This document shows positions 52,701 to 60,995 of a stretch of 64,000 nt of DNA, piece after piece. A program made the translations under genes and the position numbers. The stretch is from Bedellia somnulentella. Its lineage: Eukaryota; Arthropoda; Insecta; Lepidoptera; Bedelliidae. The DNA lies in the NCBI GenBank assembly GCA_963576735.1, contig OY755178.1, positions 17,856,001-17,920,000 of the forward strand, in the 5' to 3' direction. The notes beneath the pieces are model-generated. The model saw only the letters and a list, made by a program, of their open reading frames with translations, ran no database searches and had not been told where the DNA came from. Numbering within the stretch: the first letter of the stretch is position 1; each line of letters starts with the position of its first letter.

Positions 52701-54596
52701 ATAGTTAAGCCTTTGACAACTCTTACGAAGGCCAATGTTCCGTGGAGCTGGGGAGCAGAACAAGAGTGTGCATTTCAAATTATTAAGAGTAAGCTTACTA
52801 AAAGACCACTTCTTGCATTGTACGATCCTGCTTACATTACAGAAGTTCATTGCGATGCAAGCAAATATGGAGTAGGTGGAATTTTGTTGCAAAGAGCTAA
52901 TGAAAAGACACCCTTTAGCCCAGTGGCTTACTTTAGTAAACAAACTACTAAAAAAGAGCAGTATTTGCACTCTTTTGAGTTAGAAACTTTGGCAGTTGTT
53001 CTGTCATTAAAGAAATTCCGTAACTTTTTAATTGGTATAGAATTCAAGGTTTTGACTGATTGCAATGCTATTCGGTCTACGCTTACAAAACGCGACATAA
53101 TGCCTCGAATTGCCCGATGGTGGCTCCTTTTACAGGATTACAAGTTTTCAATTGAATACAGGCCCGGCGAACAAATGAAGCATGTCGACGCGTTAAGCCG
53201 AAATCCTATTTCCGGTTCAGAATCATATGACTTGACAAATCTTAGAGAATTTGAAATTATGAGGATAACAACAGCTAATGACTGGCTGCAAGCTATTCAA
53301 GAAGGTGACCCCAAAATACAGCTCATAAAAACCGTTTTGAAAACTGGAGAAAAAGAGATAAAGGATATTGCTCAGAACTACGTACTTCGTGATAACACCG
53401 TCTATAGGAAAATAGGTGAAAGTTTGAAATGGCTTGTACCTAACGGAGCAAAGTGGCGAGTATGTCAATTAAACCATGATGAAGCAGGCCATTTCTCGGT
53501 AGAAAAGACTCTCGAAAAAATCAAACATGACTATTGGTTCCCTAAGATGAATCGTTTCGTAAAAAAATACGTCTCTGCATGTCTTAACTGTCAGTACAAC
53601 AAATCTGCTTCCCACAAAGGAAATGGGTATTTACACCCTATCCCCAAAGGCGACAAGCCATTTGATACGATTCATATAGACCATTTGGGTCCATTCATCC
53701 GGAGCAAACTGGGAAACTCATATTTACTAGGCGTCATAGACGGGTTTAGTAAATTTATATTTATTAGACCAGTTAAAAATCTTAAATCTAAAACAACCAT
53801 CAGAGTGTTACAAGAAATATTTGACACCATTGGTAGCCCACGGGTTATAATATCTGACCGCGGAACCTCCTTCACCTCTGATATGTTCAAAAAGTATGTG
53901 AAGTCAATCGGAGTCAGGCACATACTTAACGCTGTAGCCACACCTCGTGCAAATGGACAGATCGAGAGATATAATCGTACGATTCTCAATTCTCTATCTG
54001 CATCTAACCATGGACTTGATGAACGGGAATGGGACCTTCAAATTGGGAAGGTACAATGGAGTCTTAACAATACTCTAAACAAAGCGATTGGCAGAACACC
54101 CTCTGAAATAGTGTTTGGCAGACGAACCAGCAACTCAACAAACGCAGAAGGTTGTCTCCTCAATGCTATTAACGATTCTGTTGGAGCGACGGAGCCATAT
54201 GAAACAAGAACGGCAATTCAAGAGTCTGTCAAAAGTTGTATCGAAAACAATCAGCACAAAATGAAGATAAACTTCGATAAAGACCGAGCTCCTACAGTCC
54301 TGTTTAATAAAGGGGATCTTGTTATGATCCCAAATCATCATAAGCCGAGCGATGGAAAGAGTAAAAAACTATGCCCAAAGTTTAGAGGCCCATACAGGAT
54401 AACAGCAATTTTGCATAATGACCGGTATGAGGTCTCAAGTATTGCAGGTCACTCAAAACGTAAATACAAAAGTATTTATCCGGCCGATCAACTAAAACGC
54501 TGGATAACTCTATCCTCTATCCCCGATACAGACATTGATACCGACGATGACAGTATTGAATTAAACAAGAACGCTAGTGATATTTTTGATAATTAA
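49722..54596 (+). CDS. Gag-Pol polyprotein of Ty3/Gypsy element, 1624 aa
   Basis: A single open frame without frameshift. Approximate residues: Arg/Ser-rich N-terminus 45-168; capsid-like region 170-350; two zinc knuckles CFNCSELGHTVPKC and CTRCQRMGHIIDFC (about 390-425); retropepsin-like region with IDFGCECSLI near 468, where families normally have Asp-Thr/Ser-Gly. The reverse transcriptase has YRLCVDYRALNKK and YMDDLL near 897. RNase H has HCDASKYGVGG near 1042. The integrase has an H-X4-H/C-X2-C zinc module (about 1249-1290), the DDE triad around Asp1318, Asp1377 and Glu1412, and a GPY/F-type tail (FRGPYRI, near 1554). All catalytic positions except the protease motif look intact. The coding frame is fully open, so the copy is young. 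Confidence 0.93.
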   Translation: MTDTNDRLLRLTPPLPGIATGITTIRREGTSSLGVTLSQSVNRDKSRSRPVRNSNVSDSDTSLRRSRSRSRMRRTKRSSRRRYKSRRQYRTNHRRDDRTNKRKRRHSTSSSDNSRLSQSPAHKRRRHESLSSERSISSQFSSSGSSRQSHHHSTQRTRHRNRSATKKPDEDSSMIEKFIDALNGRGSNAFIGSQNVLSNFDPSKKAQTVKSWIRKVNETAKIYNWSEKQIIFYALPKLSGLAKKWYEGLSSVKYSWKEWQRKLIKCFPDNRNYADKLNEMLDRKSQRDESLEEYFYDKCKLVNCCKIKGKDAVDCIIQGIYDHNIKLNAQGCGFRDPAKLLRFLRSISMKNSKETKRMPRIAPLNERSKIPESTRTLRPTNVVNNNRPPRCFNCSELGHTVPKCTKELQKCTRCQRMGHIIDFCRRVPTSSTNYGIPPKGVNQISAQENSQGLYYKTIQVDGVKRTSFIDFGCECSLIKDSIAKLSGFELFHDKLPVLKGFGFGSVQPLGRVSFEIILHYVKTKLEAFVVNDNLLTTDLLIGQNLTELPEVVVYKTATQLVLYSNKADLDKVRLFCSEPVSLLGLSCVTVQCDGDFTGFIHLPGNTSLEPGKELMVPQGAYLIKNGRGRIIIINISGETINIEKGRLLARALLISLPTDIESLPCQQVNVRKIVLNSNDKQSQNHKKLPITLDMVKVGADVTLDQRERLVELINEYRDCFALDTNELGTTNITEMHIKLNDESPVAYKPYRLPFSERIVVRNLINNLLENKIVCESNSAYASPIVLVKKKNDEYRLCVDYRALNKKTVKDSYPMPVIDDQLDRLNGKKYFTSLDLKSGYYQVPMAEDSKHLTAFVTPDGHYEYTRMPFGLVNAPAVFQHMINKALGKDRYELAMPYMDDLLSPAATIEEGLTKLRRIFKSLKQAKLTLNLEKCVFFETSLNYLGYEISEEGIRPGKKKTEAVALFPTPINVHMVRQFVGLASFFRRFIPNFATIVKPLTTLTKANVPWSWGAEQECAFQIIKSKLTKRPLLALYDPAYITEVHCDASKYGVGGILLQRANEKTPFSPVAYFSKQTTKKEQYLHSFELETLAVVLSLKKFRNFLIGIEFKVLTDCNAIRSTLTKRDIMPRIARWWLLLQDYKFSIEYRPGEQMKHVDALSRNPISGSESYDLTNLREFEIMRITTANDWLQAIQEGDPKIQLIKTVLKTGEKEIKDIAQNYVLRDNTVYRKIGESLKWLVPNGAKWRVCQLNHDEAGHFSVEKTLEKIKHDYWFPKMNRFVKKYVSACLNCQYNKSASHKGNGYLHPIPKGDKPFDTIHIDHLGPFIRSKLGNSYLLGVIDGFSKFIFIRPVKNLKSKTTIRVLQEIFDTIGSPRVIISDRGTSFTSDMFKKYVKSIGVRHILNAVATPRANGQIERYNRTILNSLSASNHGLDEREWDLQIGKVQWSLNNTLNKAIGRTPSEIVFGRRTSNSTNAEGCLLNAINDSVGATEPYETRTAIQESVKSCIENNQHKMKINFDKDRAPTVLFNKGDLVMIPNHHKPSDGKSKKLCPKFRGPYRITAILHNDRYEVSSIAGHSKRKYKSIYPADQLKRWITLSSIPDTDIDTDDDSIELNKNASDIFDN

Positions 54597-54787
54597 AATA
54601 AATTAGAAACAAAATTACAAGGCCCAAAACCATATTCGAAAAGGGGATTGATTTGACTTAACTATATTAACTCATTTACTTTTTCAAATGACAATGACAT
54701 TACCCATCCCTCCTTAGTCCTTCCAGAACCCAATTTTTGTTTCAGAAGTATTGGTGAATGGGAACCAGTAATAAAAGGATTGCTCCT

Positions 54788-55235
54788 CAAATTAATCGGT
54801 AAGTGCAAGCGGTACTCACTAATGCGAAGGATGCCGAAGCGCAAGTGGTACTCACTAATGTGAAGGATGCCAAAGCGCAAGCGGTACTCGCTACTGTGAA
54901 GGATGCCGAAGCGATAGTACTGATCTCAGTTGTAAAACAGGCCAAAGTGCAAGCGGTACTCACTAATGCGAAGGATGCCGAAGCGCAAGTGGTACTCACT
55001 AATGTGAAGGATGCCAAAGCGCAAGCGGTACTCGCTACTGTGAAGGTTGCCGAAGCGCTAGTACTGATCTCAGTTATAAAACAGGCCAAAGTGCAAGCGG
55101 TGCTCACTAATGCGAAGGATGCCGAAGCGCAAGTGGTACTCACTAATGTGAAGGATGCCAAAGCGCAAGCGGTACTCGCTACTGTGAAGGATACCGAAGC
55201 ACTAGCAGCTCTCTGTTGTGAAATACGCCGAAGCG
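54788..55235 (+). repeat. 36-bp minisatellite with 144-bp higher-order unit, inside Gypsy element
   Basis: Thirteen or so degenerate 36-bp units (GCAAGCGGTACTCACTAATG-CGAAGGATGCCGAA) are grouped in fours into a 144-bp repeat occurring three times. In one frame it reads as 12-residue repeats such as QAVLTNAKDAEA, and the opposite strand is open too. It lies 190 bp after the Gag-Pol stop codon. Confidence 0.92.
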
Positions 55236-56126
55236 CAAGTAGTACCATTAGCAATAAGACTATTTTTTTATATACATTAATATAAAGGCCCAAATCCTCT
55301 ATTTCTTACTAGGATAAAATACTCGTACCTACCATAAATCTATTGTAAACCTATTTTACAATTATACTATAATTTTATTGAATACAAGTTTCACGTAGAA
55401 AGTTTCTAAATTATTAACGCAATGCAATAATTTCAGGTTACTGATTCCTGCCTGGCTCGATGTAACGGATCATTTTCGAATAGAAGATTCACAAGTATTA
55501 AATCATTATGGACAAAACTAAGAATAAGTTATGTAAGAAGCACAAGTTAAAATTTATTTTGAAATTTAAACACTGCCATGTTAGATTTAAGCATGTGTTA
55601 AATAGTCGATATTTTTTGTTAATTACTTATTACTATTGCTCTTTGTTAACATTTTAATTGAAAATATATGATAAATAAATTGTCAGGTAGAGCTAGGAAT
55701 AAGTAACTTAAGTTAAAACTGATTTTCAAATTAAATCCAGCCATGTCAAAATAGTCATTTCTTAAATTGTTAATTTTCTTTAAGTAAGTATTATTATTTC
55801 TATATACTTTTGTAATTTTTTTTTTCTTGTTGTATTTTGTGGTATGAACTATGATTGTTATAACTTGTGCAGATAAACGTCTAACGAACGATACATGTAC
55901 TTAAGATGATAAAATTGTACATTAATGTATAAATCTTTTGGTATATTTGCACGAAAATTAAAACGAATGTTATGCCTCGCTCCATCAATTACGTAATATT
56001 TGGCAAAACTGAAAATATAAATGATTATGTTAAATATATTTAATTTGTTAATGTATGAGGACATAGAAGTTGTAAGCTCGAATGGCCGAAAAGGAATGAG
56101 GACATTCCTGCCTCAGGACGGCCGTC
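55236..56126. other. Gypsy 3' untranslated region
   Basis: AT-rich and without coding signals up to the LTR. The last 60 bp (AAAAGGAATGAGGACATTCC, then GCCTCAGGACGGCCGTC) is where the polypurine tract should be. AAAAGGAATGAGGA is the best candidate, although it is not adjacent to the LTR. Confidence 0.5.
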
Positions 56127-57145
56127 TGTTAGAAAATAGTCCATTTGCAACTTTAAACTGTCTCAAAAACGAATTGGCCTAGACCTCGCTTTTTTAACAT
56201 ACCCTTTTTATATTATAAATCGATAAAGGACATCAAACTCAACAACTTTGCCTATGGAATGCCTATCTAAAATATTGTAATTTTCAAAATATAATAATAA
56301 TTAAAAATTGTCGTACCTAGTTCAAACTGAGAATGTTTACAATGAGATTCCTTGCTTCAGTGAAAATAAAAAATAAAAAAAAAACATTTGATATATGCTT
56401 TTCGCTCTGTAAACAAAAATATAACTTTTTTCTGTATTTTCCAGTTGTATTGATCGTCGTTGAAAAATAATATCATGAAAATAAACCGGTAAGCGAGCGA
56501 TTGAACTGGAAAATACCGAAAGAGGTTATGTTTTTGTTTACACCATAGATCAAATGTTTTTTTTTTATTTTTTATTTTCACTGAAGCAAGGAATCTCATT
56601 GTATACATTCTCAGTTTGAACTAGGTACGACAATTTTTAATTATTATTATATTTTGAAAATTACAATATTTCAGATAGGCATTCCATGGGCAAAGTTGTT
56701 GATTTTGATGTCCTTTATCGATTTATAATATAAAAAGGGTATGTTATAAAAGCGAGGTCTAGGCCAATTCAAATGAGCTATATTGGGTTCAAAATGAATT
56801 AAAGTATAAAATTAGTGGCCAGTTTCCGTTTGAAAAGAATGAATCTAAATGTATTTCAAAACTCTCGCTTGCGGCGCCACTTTCGCGTGTTTTTTTTGGT
56901 GGTAGGGAAGTGGCGGGGGAAGGACGAAATGACAGCTGTCTTGAGGCAGGCAAAGCGGCATGGCTGGCATTCTCTATATTGTAATCTGTGATTCGTACTG
57001 AGTCTCTCAAACAAACCAGTCGTTACCATTAGTTTAAATATTATATTAAGTAATAATTGTGATTTCGTAGAAGAAAATAAATAGCAGAACAATATTATTC
57101 AGTTTTATTTTTAGAGTCGTTCCTAAAAGGTCAGTTATTTTAATA
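56127..57145 (+). repeat. 3' LTR, interrupted by a MITE
   Basis: Without the MITE and its AATT duplication it is 425 bp. It matches the 5' LTR base for base as far as I can read, apart from 22 extra bases after GGCTGGCATT. Confidence 0.88.
56176..56765. mobile_element. Hairpin MITE in the 3' LTR, 590 bp, AATT target duplication
   Basis: The ends GGCCTAGACCTCGCTTTT and AAAAGCGAGGTCTAGGCC start arms of more than 200 bp that remain almost perfectly complementary. AATT at 56172-56175 and 56766-56769 duplicates the single AATT of the 5' LTR. No ORF. Confidence 0.9.
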
Positions 57146-57437
57146 GTAGGTACAAAGCCCAGTTTTTTTCACTTCAATCATTACCATCTAGATTATAACA
57201 CTAATTTCAGTAGTAAAAAAAACATTACTTAGTTCTTAACGGTAAACTCAGATTTTCATGATCGAAATGTGTCATTTATTTAATATAGTCCGAATATTTG
57301 TAATAAATTTAAGGTAATTATAAAACAATAGGCTACGGCAATCCATACAATTATACTATTGGTCACTTGGTGGTGACGTGTTCCTATTTCTACGGACCAA
57401 AAGAAACCATCAGCATCTCCATATTTTATGCGTCCTT

Positions 57438-57556
57438 CAGCATCTCCAACCGCATCGCCCAAAAATCCCTTAAGCCCCAATACAAGTCGCCTCTTACGTT
57501 CACCCACCGGAAGTAATGGGGTATTGCTATTCTAAGCCGACACTACACAGCAAATG
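57438..57556 (-). repeat. SINE-A 5' half
   Basis: CTCCAACCGCATCGCCC to AAGCCGACACTACACAGC. Confidence 0.75.
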
Positions 57557-57762
57557 AAATCTATAATGAAAACTGACTAATTCTCTTATATGACATGAAG
57601 CCGATCCTAAGAGATAAATAAGAAAAGCATTGCAACATCTCTTTTATTCACCGTTGGCGATGAATATGATTTGGCAACCGACCACCTCGGATCCTATATT
57701 TTAATATAATTTCTCATTCTTACTACCAGCGGAAGCAAAACTGTGATTAAGGGATCGAAGTT

Positions 57763-57998
57763 ATGTAGTGTCGGCTTAGAATACAAATATCTATATTTTC
57801 TTTCCGCTTTTATCGTAAAAGTCAACTTAGGGAAATTGAGTTTTTTAAGTTTTGCGCGATGTGGCTGGGGACCCATCAACAACCTATATTTTATTATTTT
57901 TTGCCCACTCAAGAACAATAAGTGGCTTAAGAATTTTTAATTTTGAAGGTCTGGATACCCTTATTTGGAATGTACAGCCGTGAGTATAAGTATGTATG
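57763..57998 (+). repeat. SINE-A, diverged
   Basis: TGTAGTGTCGGCTTAGAATA, GCGATGTGGCTGGGGACCC and GCCGTGAGTATAAGTATG landmarks. Confidence 0.68.
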
Positions 57999-58225
57999 TG
58001 AGAATGAAGCATAGTTGCATGTATGCAAAAAATGCAAGCAACAATAACATTTAAATTTTACTTTTGTATTAGTTGCTAAATAAAATACCCTAAAACAAAC
58101 TATTTAAAATAACTAATTTTCCACATATTTTGATGTTTAACTTTAAAGTAAGAGTAACTTTTTATTTAGAAAATATTCTAAAAGGAAAGAAGAAATATTT
58201 ACAAATAAACAATATCAAATAACAA

Positions 58226-58280
58226 AAGTACAATTGGTCGTCTTATCACTAAAAGCGATCTCTTCCTGACAACCTTTGAA
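58226..58280 (-). repeat. Non-LTR 3' hairpin scrap
   Basis: TCGTCTTATCACTAAAAGCG and ATCTCTTCCTGACAACC: complement of the conserved 3' hairpin block. Confidence 0.55.
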
Positions 58281-58329
58281 TAGTATCAATGTTGTTTGTT
58301 GTAGTCCTATGGCACCCCACTGGTACACA

Positions 58330-60580
58330 AGGCCTGTACAAGCTACCGCCCCACGCCTTTCTGTCTGCCGAGACTTCCCTGGCCGCACTCTAGCTCAGTC
58401 CCGCCCGCCGCTCGCAGCTCGCTCTCCACGCTCCGGCGCCAAGTGTGTACGGGTCGGCCGCGGGCTCGCTTGCCGTCCGGTGGATTCCACTCGAAAGCGA
58501 TGCTGGCGTTTGTGGTCCCTCTTCGAAATGTGTGCCCCATCCACCTCCATTTTCTCAGTGCAATGTCAGTCACAACTGGAGTCTGCTGGCATTGTTTCCA
58601 CAGGTCCACGTTCCGGATTGTCATTGGCCAGTAAATGCGGAGGATCGACCTCAGGGACTTGTTGACGAAGACTTGGAGCCTATTCGTCAGCCCCTTTGCC
58701 CTCTCCACGTTTCACAGCCAAAGAGTAGAACGGATTTCACCACGGATTCGAAGAGGGAGATCTTTACTCGACGGGAAAGGACATTTGACTCCCAAACAGG
58801 TCTGAGTTGGGCAAAGGCCGCTTTTGCCTTCCGTATCCTGCTTTCAACATCATTGTCTGCACCTCCTTGACACGTAATAACACTACCGAGGTAAACAAAC
58901 TTACGAGCGGATTCTAGGGGGGTATCTTGAAGCTTCAATGGTTCTGTCGTTGAAGGATTTATCCGCATGTCGACTGTTTTGCGTTTATTAATTTGCAGGC
59001 CCATGACTTCTGCTTGCTTTCGAAGGCTCTCAAGTTCAGCTTCTAAATGGGCTAGAGTTGGCGAGATTAACACAATGTCGTTCACGTAGTCCAAGTCTTC
59101 CAAGACAGAAGGCATTATAATATAACTGACCAAGACTTTAAGATTAATGTTAATGCAATTTATGTTATAATGCTATTGGTGTGCCTTGAATAAATAAATA
59201 AATAAATAGAAGCGCCTCACTTCACACCTTGAGGTGTTTGGGTGACCACTCTCATGGCGTCGTCCAACAGAATAATGAAGAGAAGCGGCGATAAGAGGCA
59301 TCCTTGCTGGACGCCGGCAGATATGCATATGGGTGTTCCCAGCTTCTTTTCATGAATAAAAGTTTGTCTGGAAGAGATCGCTCTTAGTGATAAGACCGCC
59401 AGTTGTACTTTGGCTTTTTTACCGATCTTTTTTTTGTAATTGTTGTTTTTTTTGTAATGTGCAATAAAGAGTTTTATTATTATTATTTCGAAAGACATTT
59501 TTGTTTCTCGCCTCTCCCATGGCCGAAAATGAAAATATAAATTATTATTATTATTAATAACCCGGCATGTGCTATCTTCGTACAGGGCGCGGATTATATC
59601 AATAATACACTGTGAGATGCCCCACTTGCGACCACAACTTGCCCCAGTTGACAGTGTCGAAGGATTTTTCAAAACCGACGAATTCCAGCAGTAGTTCCGA
59701 CTGCCATTCGACACACTGCTCGATCAGTATGCGCAAAGTGTTAGTGTGGTCTGTGCAGGAGCGTCCGGAGCGGAAACCGGCTTGTTCTTCCCTCAGCGTC
59801 TCAGCTACTGCTGGTGGGATGCGGTTAAGCAGAATCTTCGTTAGAACTTTTGCGGCGGAAGGTAGTAGAGTAATGCCGAGCCAGTTATCACATCGCGTTA
59901 AATCACCCTTCTTAGGAAATTTCGCCAAAGGCCGGGTTTTCATTCATCGGGAACTCGTCCAGTCTCCCAAATGCGGGTAAGGAGGGATACAGTAGTGAAA
60001 CAGATGTAGCAGCATCGGCTCTCAGCATATCCACGTGCACATTGTCGACTTCTGGCACTTTCCCTGGTTTCAGAGACTTCACTGATATTAAAGTTTCATC
60101 AAATGAGGGAGGTGCTGTCGCAATGTATAATACAGTGTCTGGTGAGCTAGTGCTGGTTTCATGAGAGTCTGGCGTCTGGGTTTGCTTTAGCAGGCTCGTG
60201 AAGTGTTCAGTCCATCTTTGCAGTTGTTCGTCTAAGGTACATAGGAGGCTACCGTCGCCGTCGCTACCTTTAAGCGGTTTTTTGGCCATACGTGCTTTGC
60301 GCCCGCTAAGCCGGCGCGTGATGTCATACAACTGGCGCATGTCTTTGCGGCGGGCCGCGGTGTTCACACGTTCCGCTAGTTCGTCGGCGGCTCTGCGTTG
60401 GTCACGTCTCGACATTCTTTTGATATTTTTGCGAAGGATATTGTAGCGCTCCTGGAGGCTAGTAGTTTGTGGCTCAGTGCTTGACAATAATTGCAGCTTG
60501 ATCCCTTGCCTTTCTTCGATTTGCTGCCACAGCTCAGAGGACATCCAGTCTTTGAATAGTGAGGTCAATAAATCATAGTC
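58330..60580 (-). mobile_element. Non-LTR retrotransposon, decayed, with two later insertions
   Basis: Minus-strand order: linker region (LAERVNTAARRKDMRQLYDI, LDEQLQRWTEHFTSLLKQ) at 60560-59950; reverse transcriptase (ITLLPSAAKVLTKILLNRI, LREEQAGFRSGRSCTDHTNT, AGVQQGCLLSPLLFIILLDD); DLDYVNDIVLISPTLAHLE, in which the usual active-site Ala-Asp-Asp reads Val-Asn-Asp. It ends with the C-terminal region RKWRWMGHTFRRG and KRARGRPVHTWRR near 58420. Frames change several times. Two other LINE 3' ends (59115-59215, 59345-59570) are inserted within the coding sequence. The 5' endonuclease is missing. The clade is uncertain. Confidence 0.78.
59365..59480 (+). repeat. Non-LTR 3' end with hairpin, nested in the LINE above
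   Basis: GTCTGGAAGAGATCGCTC, TTAGTGATAAGACCGCCAG and GTAATGTGCAATAAAGAG, followed by ATT repeats. Confidence 0.7.
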
Positions 60581-60627
60581 ATGTGAGACAGATGTCCAAC
60601 AATATGGTGAAACAGATAATTGCATAC

Positions 60628-60776
60628 ATACATACATATACTCACGGCTATAATTCCCTAGAAGGGGTAGCCAGAGCCAAGGAATTATCAATTCCTCAGC
60701 CACTTTTGGAAGTTGAGTGGGGAAAAGGCGGCAAAATAAAGGTTTTACACGGCAATCTAAGCCGGCACTACACGAC
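60628..60776 (-). repeat. SINE-A with internal deletion
   Basis: The tail and first half (ACATATACTCACGGC to GTGGGGAAAAGG) join directly to the head (ATCTAAGCCGGCACTACACG); about 95 bp of the middle is missing. Confidence 0.78.
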
Positions 60777-60891
60777 AAACAGACAATTATATGTGGTATG
60801 TGCAAATCCACATAATCAGTAAAATTTTCTAGTTCTTAAATTAACGTTAGGTTTATTTTGTTTTAGTCCACCCTATTATCTCTATTTTCAG

Positions 60892-60995
60892 CTGCCTACA
60901 ATTAACATGCGCAAGTGGGTATTTCCATAAGGAACTGAGTAGGATACAAATTCAGTATTCTGATGAAGCTAACTCAATGATTCCACAGAGAGATG
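60892..60995 (+). CDS. Stereocilin-like gene, exon a
   Basis: Acceptor ATTTTCAG, donor G|GTAAGT. Encodes CLQLTCASGYFHKELSRI to NSMIPQRD. Confidence 0.7.

Larger units (their letters stand above)
49271..57145 (+). mobile_element. Ty3/Gypsy LTR retrotransposon, nearly intact, 7.9 kb
   Basis: 5' LTR 49271-49673, one Gag-Pol frame 49722-54596, a 36-bp-based minisatellite 54788-55235, about 850 bp of AT-rich noncoding sequence, and 3' LTR 56127-57145, which carries a 590-bp MITE. The 4-bp direct repeat GTAG at 49267-49270 and 57146-57149 fits a target duplication. The order protease-RT-RNase H-integrase marks it as Ty3/Gypsy; no envelope-like gene is present. It lies between DRG2 and the stereocilin-like gene. 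Confidence 0.93.

Noticed and set aside
54787..55293. 168-residue minus-strand frame (repeats of ASFTLVSTTCASASF)
   Set aside because: Antisense of the 36-bp minisatellite inside the Gypsy element; open only because of the repeat period.
57200..57440. Possible env-like third ORF of the Gypsy element
   Set aside because: The region is outside the 3' LTR and has no open frame of useful length; no envelope features anywhere in the element.
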